Assembly: GCF_001908185.1 (NCBI RefSeq)
Contig: NZ_LGHM01000127.1
Span: 1-47,527, forward strand
From: Bradyrhizobium sp. AS23.2
GTDB lineage: Bacteria; Pseudomonadota; Alphaproteobacteria; Rhizobiales; Xanthobacteraceae
Direction: 5' to 3'
DNA length: 47,527 nt
Position 1 is the first letter of the stretch. Every line of letters starts with the position of its first letter. A model generated the notes under the pieces. That model saw only the letters and a list, made by a program, of their open reading frames with translations. It did no database searches and was not told the DNA's origin. This document shows, piece by piece, positions 1-9,057 of the stretch. The translations under genes were made by a program, and so were the position numbers.

Positions 1-506
1 GGAGTGCCGCCAGGGGCGCCTGCCGACATCGGCTGCTGCCCGCCGCCGAGCGCGCGCGGCGCACCCGGAGCACTCGGATTCTGGTTCGGGTCGAATGCAT
101 CGCCGCGGCGGCGAACGCCGGGCGCGCCGGGCTGCGGCGCTTCCTGAACGATCGGCGCGGGAGAAGCGATCTGGGGCTGCTCGTAACCCGGCTGCACGGC
201 TTGCTGCTGCTGGCGATAGGCCGGTGCGGCCTGGGCGGGCGGCACCGCCGCGACATTGGGCTGGACCGGCGCCTGGCCGGGCGCGGCTTGCGCGCCGCCC
301 TCGAGCGCCCGCAGGCGCTCTTCGAGCTGGCGGTTGCGGTATTGCAGCTCTTCGTTCTGGCCGGTGAGCTGGCGCAGCTGGTTCTCCAGCCGCTCGATCC
401 GCATCTCAGGATCGGCATCCTCCGACTGCGCGAAGACGGGCGAGCACAAAGAGAGCAGCGCGGCGGTCGCCACGGTGCCGGTAATTGCCTTGAATTTCGA
501 TGACAT
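1..506 (-). CDS. ybgF: Tol-Pal system protein YbgF/CpoB, N-terminal part (cut by window edge)
   Basis: The reading frame starts at the ATG at 506 and runs off the left edge, so only about 168 residues are visible. A signal peptide (hydrophobic core, then SPVFAQ) is followed by an acidic stretch and a short coiled coil (RIERLENQLRQL, then Gln/Glu/Arg-rich heptads). After that comes a Pro/Ala/Gln-rich linker. This is the usual N-terminus of CpoB/YbgF, the periplasmic partner of TolA that coordinates peptidoglycan synthesis with outer-membrane constriction; the TPR domain would lie outside the window. It follows pal on the same strand, separated by a hairpin terminator. Identification rests on position plus the signal/coiled-coil layout. 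Confidence 0.85.
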   Translation of the reverse strand, partial: MSSKFKAITGTVATAALLSLCSPVFAQSEDADPEMRIERLENQLRQLTGQNEELQYRNRQLEERLRALEGGAQAAPGQAPVQPNVAAVPPAQAAPAYRQQQQAVQPGYEQPQIASPAPIVQEAPQPGAPGVRRRGDAFDPNQNPSAPGAPRALGGGQQPMSAGAPGGT

Positions 507-633
507 CTTGCCCTGACGACGAAAGCGACGCGTCACGCGGCAGATCATTCGCCGCGCCACACAATGAAGAAGGGAGTACGCCAAAAATGTGACTGCCACC
601 AAGGGGTTTCTGTCACGGATCGCTGAAACGAAA

Positions 634-656
634 CCGGCGCCCGAGAGGGGCGCCGG
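634..656 (-). terminator. Rho-independent terminator after pal
   Basis: Self-complementary arms (ccggcgccc / ggggcgccgg) enclose a GAGA-type loop. On the minus strand the stem is followed by TTTCGTTTC. It lies 40 bases past the pal stop, so pal and ybgF are probably not simply co-transcribed to equal levels. Confidence 0.7.
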
Positions 657-696
657 CATAATCCGTTTCTGAAGCTGAACGGCGCCTGACTGATCG

Positions 697-1185
697 TCAG
701 GAGCTCGCGTTCAGCACGGTGACGGCGCGACGATTCTGCGACCAGCAGGAGATGTCGTTACAGACGGCCACCGGGCGCTCCTTGCCGTAGGAGATCGTGC
801 GCATGCGGTTCGGGTCGATGCCGCGCGAGGCGAGGAACGACCGCACCGACTGGGCGCGGCGGGCGCCGAGCGCGATGTTGTATTCGCGGGTGCCGCGCTC
901 GTCGGCATGACCTTCGATGGTGAAGCTGTAGCGCGGATAGGTCTGGAGCCACTGCGCCTGCTTCTCCAGGGTCACGATCGCCTGCGGGGTCAGATCGGTC
1001 TGGTCGCTTTCGAAGAACACGCGGTCGCCCACATTGACGACGAAATCCTGCTGGCTGCCAGGCGTCGCCGCGCTGGCCATCGCATCGGCACCCAGGTTCT
1101 TGTTGGCGCAGGCGCCCATCGACAGCGCAACGGCAAGCACCGCGGCCAGCTTCAATCCCTGGAGGATACGCATAGGATGTTTCAT
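697..1185 (-). CDS. pal: Peptidoglycan-associated lipoprotein Pal
   Basis: 162 residues, the usual length for Pal. An N-terminal signal ends in a lipobox with Cys26 (LSMGAC; Met at -3 is slightly unusual). An Ala/Gly-rich linker leads to an OmpA-like domain (about 50-160) with the peptidoglycan-binding signature, seen as EGHADERGTREYNIALGARR. The C-terminal VCNDISCWSQNRRA segment, with two cysteines, is typical of alphaproteobacterial Pal. It tethers the outer membrane to peptidoglycan and is moved by TolQRA/TolB during division. The start at 1185 has GGAGG eight bases upstream. Two unrelated genes separate it from tolB, so it has its own promoter region (1186-1489). Confidence 0.97.
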   Translation of the reverse strand: MKHPMRILQGLKLAAVLAVALSMGACANKNLGADAMASAATPGSQQDFVVNVGDRVFFESDQTDLTPQAIVTLEKQAQWLQTYPRYSFTIEGHADERGTREYNIALGARRAQSVRSFLASRGIDPNRMRTISYGKERPVAVCNDISCWSQNRRAVTVLNASS

Positions 1186-1489
1186 TCCGGAGCCTCCACG
1201 CTCGCGTTAGTCCACTGCTGTCCGGTCTACAGGGGGTTGGTTAAGCGAACGTTCCGTCAACCTTGATGGGACGTTGCCAAAGCCGGTCAAATGCCCCCCA
1301 CCGGCGAAAAGCAACCGCTATGGTTAATGGGTTGTAAATGTGGCGCGAGGGTGAAGGCAAGCCGCGTGGTCGGCAAAAACGCCTGCGTTTGCCGGAATTT
1401 TGGGCTTAAAGGCCGATGTGAGGCGTCGAGAGGCCCGGCCGAAAGGCGCGCTGCGACCCGGAACTATGCCCGTCGCAGAATCAGCAGAA
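1186..1489. other. Intergenic region upstream of pal
   Basis: 304 bases without a credible gene. It must hold the pal promoter (minus strand), but I see no clear -35/-10 pair. A hairpin at 1371-1394 (CGGCAA.. ACGC / GCGTTTGCCG) is followed on the plus strand by AATTTT; no plus-strand gene ends here, so its role is unclear. Confidence 0.4.
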
Positions 1490-2215
1490 TCAGACGAGAG
1501 CGGCGTCCGCCACCAGCACCGGCCGCTGCGGGACCTGGCGCTGGCCACCGCGACCGAACAGCATCCGCCGCTCGAAGGCGGTGGACCGCATGATCGGGTA
1601 GCGCTCGAACACCTTTTTGCGGAAGGTCGGAAAGTCCGCCGCCATCAGCCCGAACGGCTTGGTGAGGCCCGGAACCAGCCGGGGCTCGGCGATGGTCTCG
1701 TGCAGGAACACCCGCCGGTAGAAGGCCTGATGCTCGGGACGCACGATGGCAAGGCCGAGATCGGCATTGAAATGTTCGCAGGCCATATAGGCGAGCCGGG
1801 TCGTGAGATAAGGCAACTCCGGAACCCGCTTCACTTGGTCGGGATCGGCAACGAAGCGGGTCGGATCGATCATGACCTCGCCGCGATCGAGCCGCGGCAG
1901 CAGGATCTCCGGGAAGACATCGGCCGAGGTGGACTCGCGCCATTCCGAGGTCAGCACGCTGATGCGCACGGAGCTGCAGAGCTGGCCACGGAGATAGACG
2001 CCGAAGGTCCACGCATTCGGCAACTCGTCATAGCGGTCGGTGACCCGGGCTTCCGTCGATTCCTTGACAGCGCCCTCCCGCAGATAGGCGCGGTAGCGGA
2101 GGTTGTAGATTTCCTCCTTCTCCTCGGCCGTTTCCGCAAGATGATAGTCGACGTCGGTCAGGAGCTCCGCACCCCGTCCAACAGCCGAAATGACAGATCT
2201 GGCTGAGGACCGCAT
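1490..2215 (-). CDS. FeeM-like N-acyl amino acid synthase / GNAT-fold acyltransferase
   Basis: 241 residues, no signal peptide or membrane segment. The layout matches the autoinducer-synthase-like GNAT fold of FeeM and LuxI: an N-terminal LRYRAYLREG block, then NAWTFGVYLRGQLCSSVRI (two beta strands of the core), then MIDPTRFVAD, which occupies the position of the conserved E-x-x-R of LuxI with Asp in place of Glu. FeeM enzymes join an acyl chain from acyl-ACP to an amino acid; the product here cannot be predicted. The ATG at 2215 has AAGGAG six bases upstream. The gene sits between a GGDEF-EAL gene and pal, with repeated GTTAAC motifs in its promoter region. An uncharacterised GNAT with another substrate is the main alternative. 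Confidence 0.7.
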   Translation of the reverse strand: MRSSARSVISAVGRGAELLTDVDYHLAETAEEKEEIYNLRYRAYLREGAVKESTEARVTDRYDELPNAWTFGVYLRGQLCSSVRISVLTSEWRESTSADVFPEILLPRLDRGEVMIDPTRFVADPDQVKRVPELPYLTTRLAYMACEHFNADLGLAIVRPEHQAFYRRVFLHETIAEPRLVPGLTKPFGLMAADFPTFRKKVFERYPIMRSTAFERRMLFGRGGQRQVPQRPVLVADAALV

Positions 2216-2294
2216 TCCAACTCCTTACCCCACAACTCACGACGCGCCGGCCTTACGCATTTACACAAGACAACCTGTGCGCGCGTGATGATTT

Positions 2295-2348
2295 GTTAAC
2301 ACCCCCTTAACAAGGATGCAAAGCATTCGAGGGGTTAGGGTTAACCCC
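2295..2348 (-). promoter_or_regulatory. Repeated GTTAAC palindromes upstream of the FeeM-like gene
   Basis: Two nearby inverted repeats share the same core. At 2295-2311, GTTAA and TTAAC flank a run of C. At 2331-2348, GGGGTTA and TAACCCC flank four bases. Both lie 80-135 bases upstream of the FeeM-like start, in an otherwise A/T-enriched stretch. They look like operator sites; the second could instead end the GGDEF-EAL transcript region, although it has no T tract. Confidence 0.4.
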
Positions 2349-2406
2349 CTAGGACTACAGCGACCCAGCAACAGCCTGAAATGACGGGACGTTTCGGGAA
2401 ACAGAC

Positions 2407-4737
2407 TCAGGCGAAGGAGCGCGAGCTGACGAGCTGGAGCAGGCTCTCGCCGCGCCGTCCATGCGAGGCGTTGAGGAGCTGGCGCATCCGCACGGAGGGC
2501 ACCGGACGGCTGAACAGATAGCCCTGCGCCTCAGTGACGGTGCCGTCGGCGCTGATCAGCTCGAGCTGCTCGTTGGTCTCGATGCCCTCGACCACGACCG
2601 ACATGCCGAGGTCGGCGGACAGCCGCGCCACGCCGCGCAGAAGCGTCAGCGGGCGGTCGCTGTCGATGCCCTCGAGGAAGGAGCGGTCGATCTTCACCTT
2701 CTGCATCGGGAAATTATGCAGGTAGCTGAGGCTCGAATAGCCGGTGCCGAAATCATCGAGCGAGATGCGCACGCCGAGGGCATGGAGCTGCGAGAGGATG
2801 TCGTGGGTGAGCTGGGTGTTGCGCAGCAGCGAGGACTCGGTGATCTCGATCTCGAGCCGATGCGCCGGCAGGCCCGACACTTCGAGCGCGTAGCGGATCT
2901 CGCTCAGCACGTCGCGCTGGTGGAATTGCTGCGGCGAGAAGTTGACGGCGACGCTGACGCTCTCCGGCCACTTCATGCATTCCATGCAGGCGCGGCGCAG
3001 GATCCAGCGGCCGAGATCGACGATCAGGCCCATGTCCTCGGCGACGGGGATGATGTCGACCGGCGAGACCGTGCCGCGCACCGGATGGTTCCAGCGCAGC
3101 AGCGCCTCGCAGGTGGTGATCCTGCCGGATCTCAGATTGACCAGCGGCTGATAGAACAGCTCGAACTCCTCGTTGGCGAGCGCCTTGCGCAGGTCGAGCT
3201 CGAGGATGCGGCGGGCCTCGACGGTCGCCGCCATCTCGTCGCGGAAGAAGCAGAAGGTGCCGCGACCGTCGGCCTTGGCGCGGTACAGCGCCATGTCGGC
3301 GTTCTTGAGTAGCGTATCGGCGCTGACGCGGCCCGGCGAGGTCAGCGCGATCCCGACGCTGGCGCCGATCTCAACCAGATGATTGTCGATACGGTAGCGC
3401 TCGCTCAGCCGCTCGACGATGCGGCGGGCCAGCGCCGCGGCGTCCTCGGGCGCGCTGATGTTCTGCTGGAACACGACGAACTCGTCGCCGCCGAAGCGGG
3501 CGACGAAATCCTCCGGCCGCAGCATCTCGCGCAGGCGGTTGGCGACCGCGCACAGCAGCTGGTCGCCGCAGGGATGACCGAGCGTGTCGTTGACCTGCTT
3601 GAACTGGTCGAGGTCGACGAACAGCAGCGCAGAGAGCCGTTCGGCATGGTGCGCGTTCGCCAGCAGCCGCTCGATCTCGTCGCGGAAGCTGACCCGGTTA
3701 GGGAGCGCGGTGAGCTCGTCATAGCGGGCGAGATGGCTGATCCGCGCCTCCGCATTGGTGCGTTCGGTGATGTCTTCCAGCAGCAGCACGGTGCCGCCGC
3801 GGGCCATCGGCTGGAACGTCCAGGCGAGCGTGCGGCCGCGTGAGGGATCCGGATCGGCGGTGACGATCTCGCAGATCCGCGCATGCTCGATCTCGGCCAG
3901 GACCTGGTTGCCGCTCTCCGCCGAGATCGACCCGGCAGCGATGCAGGCCGACACGATGTCGGCGGCAGTGGCGCCGCGCTTGACCAGGTTCTCGGGCAGC
4001 GCCATCAGCTCGCCGAAGCGATGGTTCATCACCGCAAGGCGGCCGTCGGCGCGAAACATGCACAGGCCGTGCGGCATATTGTTGAGCGCAGTGTCGAACT
4101 GGCTCGCCAGCGCGGATTCCCGAAAGCTCGAGGTCAGCGCCTTGACGAAGATCGCGTGCAGGCTGAGGTTGATGTTCTTCATGCCGATGAAGAAGAACAC
4201 GAGCAGGATGGCGAGCCCGACATGGTAGAAGCCGCCATGCAGCAGCAGGGCCAGCGACATCGGACCGCAGGCGAGCGCGACGTGCCACTGGATCACCCGG
4301 GGCTGGCCGTAATTGCGGGCGGCGCCGCCCGCGGTGTAGCCGATGCCGATGGCGACACAGAGCATGTCGGCAATCGCATCCTCGTTATTGTAGATGACGA
4401 CGAAGGCCCACAGGCCGAGCACCGCGGCATAGCTGAGCGCGCCGATCCAGTAGCGCGGCTCCAGATGCTTGGCCTCTTCGAATGACAGTGGGTGCGTTCG
4501 GTTTTCGTATCCGCGCATCTGGAATGCACGCCCGGTGCCGATGGCGATCAGCAGAAACGCGATCGGCCACAGCCAGACATCGCCGGTCTTCAGCGCAGTC
4601 ATGACCGCGGCCACGGCCGCTGAGGCCGAGCCCAGGAAGATCGCCCAGAAATTCTGCACCATAGAGTTGATGAGAGCGGCGTAGAGTATGGGCTCCAGCT
4701 CGTCTCGATCGCTCTGCTTCTGGTCGGCCAGTTGCAT
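2407..4737 (-). CDS. Membrane-bound PAS-GGDEF-EAL cyclic-di-GMP enzyme
   Basis: 776 residues. The first 200 hold several membrane helices (about 30-48, 55-72, 97-117, 122-140, 152-168, 172-187). A PAS-like domain follows (about 213-325, MPHGLCMFRADGRLAVMN). The GGDEF domain carries an intact GGDEF (416-420) and an inhibitory RxxD site (RPED, 407-410), so it should be a feedback-controlled diguanylate cyclase. The EAL domain has EALLRW (from 544) and DDFGTGYS, consistent with active phosphodiesterase. Both activities are therefore possible, set by the membrane/PAS sensor. It lies on the minus strand between the tolB terminator and the FeeM-like gene, so it probably has its own promoter in 4738-4940. 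Confidence 0.95.
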   Translation of the reverse strand: MQLADQKQSDRDELEPILYAALINSMVQNFWAIFLGSASAAVAAVMTALKTGDVWLWPIAFLLIAIGTGRAFQMRGYENRTHPLSFEEAKHLEPRYWIGALSYAAVLGLWAFVVIYNNEDAIADMLCVAIGIGYTAGGAARNYGQPRVIQWHVALACGPMSLALLLHGGFYHVGLAILLVFFFIGMKNINLSLHAIFVKALTSSFRESALASQFDTALNNMPHGLCMFRADGRLAVMNHRFGELMALPENLVKRGATAADIVSACIAAGSISAESGNQVLAEIEHARICEIVTADPDPSRGRTLAWTFQPMARGGTVLLLEDITERTNAEARISHLARYDELTALPNRVSFRDEIERLLANAHHAERLSALLFVDLDQFKQVNDTLGHPCGDQLLCAVANRLREMLRPEDFVARFGGDEFVVFQQNISAPEDAAALARRIVERLSERYRIDNHLVEIGASVGIALTSPGRVSADTLLKNADMALYRAKADGRGTFCFFRDEMAATVEARRILELDLRKALANEEFELFYQPLVNLRSGRITTCEALLRWNHPVRGTVSPVDIIPVAEDMGLIVDLGRWILRRACMECMKWPESVSVAVNFSPQQFHQRDVLSEIRYALEVSGLPAHRLEIEITESSLLRNTQLTHDILSQLHALGVRISLDDFGTGYSSLSYLHNFPMQKVKIDRSFLEGIDSDRPLTLLRGVARLSADLGMSVVVEGIETNEQLELISADGTVTEAQGYLFSRPVPSVRMRQLLNASHGRRGESLLQLVSSRSFA

Positions 4738-4944
4738 TGGCTTGTTACGCGTCCTGTTTGGCGCGTACTTTTACCCAGCCGAGATGAAGCCTTTCTGAGG
4801 GAACGTCGTTAAAGTCGAGTTGTTTTTCGGCAATAGCGAACCTGTTTCTGCTGAAATATCAAGCAACTAGGCAAACGCTGCCGGGCACAAGGTAAAGGAA
4901 AGCTTGCGTCCGGCGCCGAACCCGAAAAAATCGGCGTGCCTCTT

Positions 4945-4978
4945 TCGAAAACATCACGCGTCCAAACGCGCGATGTTT
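4945..4978 (-). terminator. Terminator at the end of tolQRAB
   Basis: AAACATC-a-CGCGT pairs with ACGCG-c-GATGTTT across a CCAA loop. On the minus strand the stem is followed by TTTTCG. It begins 15 bases after the tolB stop and closes the tolQ-tolR-tolA-tolB operon, insulating the GGDEF-EAL gene. Confidence 0.7.
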
Positions 4979-4992
4979 CTACCCCAATGTTT

Positions 4993-6378
4993 TTAGCCGG
5001 GCGTCGCTGACAGCAGCGGCGACCACGCCGGGTCGGAGGCGAAGCCCGGCGTCGGCACTTTCAACTCGTTGCGGCCGGAGATGTCGACGGAGAACAGCGA
5101 GGGTCCGCCATTGCCGCCGGGATCGCGGAAGAACATCAACACGCGGCCGTTCGGCGAGAAGGTGGGGCCTTCGTTGTGGTAGCCGGAGGTGAGGAGCCGC
5201 TCGCCGGAGCCGTCCGGCTTCATGACTCCAATCGAGAACTGCCCGCCGCCCTGCCTGGTGAAGGCGATGTAGTCGCCGCGCGGCGACCACACCGGCGTCG
5301 AATAGGTGGCGTTGGTGTCGTCCTTGGAGAAGGAGATGCGCTGCGCCTGTCCGCCGCCCGCCGCCATGACATAGATCTGCGACCTGCCGCCACGATCGGA
5401 TTCGAAGCAGATGCGGGTGCCGTCGGGCGAATAGGACGGCGAGGTGTCGATCGCCGGCGTGTCGGTGAGGCGCGTGGTCGAGCGCGAGCGCAGGTCCATC
5501 ACAAACAGGTTGGAATTGCCGCCCTGCTGCAGGCTCATGATGACGCGCTGGCCGTCAGGCGAGAAGCGCGGCGCAAAGGTCATGCCCGGGAAGTTGCCGA
5601 CGATCTCGCGCTGCCCGGTCTCGATGTTGAAGAGATAAACTCTCGGATCGCCCTGGCCGAACTCCATGTAGGTGATCTCTTGCGAGTTCGGCGAGAAGCG
5701 CGGCGTCAGCACGAGGTCGGAGCCGCGGGTCAGATAGCGCACATTGGCGCCGTCCTGGTCCATCATCGCGAGCCGCTTGACCCGGCGCTCCTTCGCGCCG
5801 GTCTCATCGACGAACACCACGCGGCTGTCGAAATAGCCCTTCTCGCCGGTCATCCGCTCGTAGATCTGGTCGGAGATGATGTGCGCGATGCGCCGCCAGT
5901 ATTCCGGCGAGGTGAAATATTGCTGGCCAGCGAGCTGCTGGCCGGAGACCACGTCCCACAGGCGGAATTCGGCCTTGAGCCGTCCGTCCGGTTGCCGCGT
6001 CATCCGGCCGGTCACCAGCGCCTGCGCGTTGATGGTCTTCCAGTTCTGGAACTGAGGCGCGACGTCGATATTGTTGATGCGCTCGATGAAGGCGGCCTGG
6101 TCGATCGGGGCAAACAGGCCCGAGCGCTTCAGATTGTTGGTGATCACCTGCGTGACACCGTTGCCGACATCGCCGTCGGACGGCGAGCCCGGCAGGAAGT
6201 TGGTGATCGCGATCGGCACCGGCTGGAATTCGGTTGGGTCGATGCGAAGCCGCCCTTGCTGGGCCTGGGCGAAGGCTTGTCCGCTCCCAAGCAAGGCTTG
6301 TCCGCCCCCAAGCATAGCGAGCGCCGATCCGGTGACGGTCATGAAGCGGCGGCGGGTGATTGATCGAGCGTCTTTCAT
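4993..6378 (-). CDS. tolB: Tol-Pal translocation protein TolB
   Basis: 461 residues. The start at 6378 (MKDARSITRRRFM) is preferred over upstream in-frame codons because it lies between genes, 23 bases after tolA, and gives a normal N-terminus. The signal sequence contains RRRFM before a hydrophobic stretch ending AFAQA, suggesting Tat-type export. The N-terminal TolB domain (about 35-165, VPIAITNF, LKRSGLF) is followed by WD40-like beta-propeller repeats (RFSPDGQ, SYSPDGT, VWSPRGDY, TFSPNGR). TolB binds Pal in the periplasm and is released by TolA. A hairpin terminator follows its stop. Confidence 0.97.
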   Translation of the reverse strand: MKDARSITRRRFMTVTGSALAMLGGGQALLGSGQAFAQAQQGRLRIDPTEFQPVPIAITNFLPGSPSDGDVGNGVTQVITNNLKRSGLFAPIDQAAFIERINNIDVAPQFQNWKTINAQALVTGRMTRQPDGRLKAEFRLWDVVSGQQLAGQQYFTSPEYWRRIAHIISDQIYERMTGEKGYFDSRVVFVDETGAKERRVKRLAMMDQDGANVRYLTRGSDLVLTPRFSPNSQEITYMEFGQGDPRVYLFNIETGQREIVGNFPGMTFAPRFSPDGQRVIMSLQQGGNSNLFVMDLRSRSTTRLTDTPAIDTSPSYSPDGTRICFESDRGGRSQIYVMAAGGGQAQRISFSKDDTNATYSTPVWSPRGDYIAFTRQGGGQFSIGVMKPDGSGERLLTSGYHNEGPTFSPNGRVLMFFRDPGGNGGPSLFSVDISGRNELKVPTPGFASDPAWSPLLSATPG

Positions 6379-6401
6379 CGCAAAATTCTTTTGTTCGGAT
6401 G

Positions 6402-7373
6402 TCACAACATATCTTTCAGGCCGAAAGTCATCGGAATGAGCTTCCAGCTCTCGTACTGCTGCTTCGGCATGAACGAATAGACCTGACACTGCACGATGGC
6501 GCGCTTGGCGCTCTCGGCGACAGCCTGGGCGATCGACCGCGAGGGTCCTCGCACCGCGACGACGATGGGTTCGGCCGCCAGCGATCCGTCGATCTTCATG
6601 GGAATGTCGATGTCGGCCTCGTACTGGTCGGCATCCTGCCCGTTATAGGTCGGTGTAAAGCAGCGCTTGACCGCGCCCTGGAACGCGCCCCGCCAGGTCG
6701 CAACGTTGCTGACCGCGGTGCCGGTGTTCGATCCAAGCGACGCGGACGCGTTCAGTGCTGAGCCGGTCAGCTCGTGCCGGGTCGGCTCGCGCTTGTCGAG
6801 GTCGCGCTGGATCTGCGCGGGGTCGAAGGTGCGCTCCTTGGGCTTCGGCTGCTGCTGCGGCTGCACTGCCGCGACCTTCGGCTGGGGCGGCTTGGGCGGC
6901 GGCTTCTTCGTTTCCAGCTTCTTCTGGAGCTCGGCGATCGGATCTTCCTTGGCCGGATCAGGCTTCTTTTCCTCCGGCTTCGGCTCTTGCTTCGGCTCTT
7001 CCTTGGGCTTGGCCTCGGCGACCGGCTTGGGCGGCTCGGGCTTCTTCTCGACCGGCTTCTCGGCGGGCTTCGGCGGCGGCTCGGGCGTCGAGGTGGTCTT
7101 GATCAGCTCTTTCTTCGTGGTGACCTTGCCGACGGCATCCTCGTCAGGCGGCGCGTCGGAGATCTTCTCGACCTTGGGCTTCGGCTCTTCCTTTTTGCCG
7201 GTCTTCTGCCCGGCGGTGATTTGCGCGAGCTGGTCGGTGGTGATGATGTCGATCGGAAGCGACTCTTCCGGCGCCACATAGGCTCTGCTGCTAAAGGTGA
7301 TGAGCCCCCAGCCTATCACGAGGACATGGAGGGCAATCGACGCAACGAGTGTCTTGTCGACCTTCACGTTCAC
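6402..7373 (-). CDS. tolA: Tol-Pal inner-membrane protein TolA
   Basis: 323 residues. One N-terminal membrane helix (about 8-27) is followed by a long Lys/Pro/Glu-rich periplasmic segment (about 55-185, rich in PKPEE and KPPPKPP motifs). This replaces the Ala/Lys helix of enterobacterial TolA, as is usual in Rhizobiales. A small C-terminal domain follows (about 225-323, WRGAFQGAVKRCFTPTY). TolA links the TolQR motor to TolB/Pal across the periplasm. It starts three bases after the tolR stop, so translation is probably coupled. Confidence 0.95.
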   Translation of the reverse strand: MNVKVDKTLVASIALHVLVIGWGLITFSSRAYVAPEESLPIDIITTDQLAQITAGQKTGKKEEPKPKVEKISDAPPDEDAVGKVTTKKELIKTTSTPEPPPKPAEKPVEKKPEPPKPVAEAKPKEEPKQEPKPEEKKPDPAKEDPIAELQKKLETKKPPPKPPQPKVAAVQPQQQPKPKERTFDPAQIQRDLDKREPTRHELTGSALNASASLGSNTGTAVSNVATWRGAFQGAVKRCFTPTYNGQDADQYEADIDIPMKIDGSLAAEPIVVAVRGPSRSIAQAVAESAKRAIVQCQVYSFMPKQQYESWKLIPMTFGLKDML

Positions 7374-7376
7374 GGC

Positions 7377-7826
7377 TTACCCCTGATCCGCTTCCGTGAC
7401 GAGCGCCAGCTTCTTGAATCCCGCGCCGGACAAGAGACCCATCACCCTGGCCACCGTCCCGTAATCCGCCTTCTTGTCGGCGCGCAGGTAGATGCGTTCC
7501 TCGAGCCCGCCGCGCGCGTCCGTGATCGCTTTGAGCTTCGGCACCAGCTCGTTGATCGCGATCTCGGCGTCGTTGATGAACACCTTGCCCTTGATGTCGA
7601 CCGACATCTGGATCGGCTTCTGGTCGTTCTGCTCGAGGCTCTTGGCCTGGGTCTGAGGCAGGTCGAGCGGCACGCCGACCGTGAGCAGCGGCGCTGACAC
7701 CATGAAGATGATGAGCAGCACCAGCATCACGTCGACCATCGGCGTGACGTTGATCTCGGCCATGACCGGCTTGCGCCGGCTGCGGCGGCCGCCGCCTCCG
7801 GACGAACTCGCGACGTTCATGCCCAT
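7377..7826 (-). CDS. tolR: Tol-Pal proton-channel subunit TolR (ExbD family)
   Basis: 149 residues. A short basic N-terminus leads to one transmembrane helix with the essential aspartate in PMVDVMLVLLIIF. A periplasmic ExbD/TolR domain follows, ending in the conserved DYGTVARVMGLLSGAGF region. With TolQ it forms the proton-driven stator that moves TolA. The preceding MAEINVTPMVD segment is the family signature. It lies 41 bases after tolQ and three before tolA in one operon. Confidence 0.97.
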   Translation of the reverse strand: MGMNVASSSGGGGRRSRRKPVMAEINVTPMVDVMLVLLIIFMVSAPLLTVGVPLDLPQTQAKSLEQNDQKPIQMSVDIKGKVFINDAEIAINELVPKLKAITDARGGLEERIYLRADKKADYGTVARVMGLLSGAGFKKLALVTEADQG

Positions 7827-7867
7827 GGTCTGGTGCCCAAATTGCCCTTCACACTATATGCCGTCCG

Positions 7868-8584
<717 letters not shown>

Positions 8585-9057
8585 AAGCAGTATCCTCTCA
8601 AGGCGGTCGTTACCTGATGTCTCCGGCCAGTAAATGACCGCCGGTTCCCCAACAGCCGCGCAAACCGGCGCGGCCGGCAAGCCCGCTCTAAGCCTTGTCT
8701 TTCTGGGGTGCAGGGGCTCGTCCAAAGCCGGCCGCCTGCATTCCCTGCCAAGATGTCAAAACTAAGGGCCTCGACCCGGGGCCTTGCCTTCGGGCTCCGG
8801 GCGCGATTGTCCGCAATTACCAGAGCCCGGCGATAGTTAATGCGGGGTTACCAGGGGCGAAATTGGCTGCGGGAAAGACAGGCAGCGCAGGGGGTTGGCC
8901 ATCTGACCGCGGTAAGCGCGATCCAAGGATGCCATCGGATCGGGAGCCGCCAGCTCCGGGCCTGGTCAGTTCCCTCCCCCCTTGCGGGGGAGGGAGCGCA
9001 GTGCGCCGAGTGGCACTGCTGCGCGCTATGACGAAGGGCGGCTCGGGCTGCCCTCCC
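8585..9057. other. Intergenic region upstream of tolQ, with one strong hairpin
   Basis: 473 bases without a credible gene on either strand. A perfect 9-bp hairpin (TCCCTCCCC / GGGGAGGGA, 8970-8994) lies about 65 bases past the end of the SDR and probably ends that transcript. The tolQRAB promoter should lie in 8585-8960, but I see no convincing -35/-10 pair. This is the left edge of the sequence that separates tolQ from ybgC. Confidence 0.5.
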
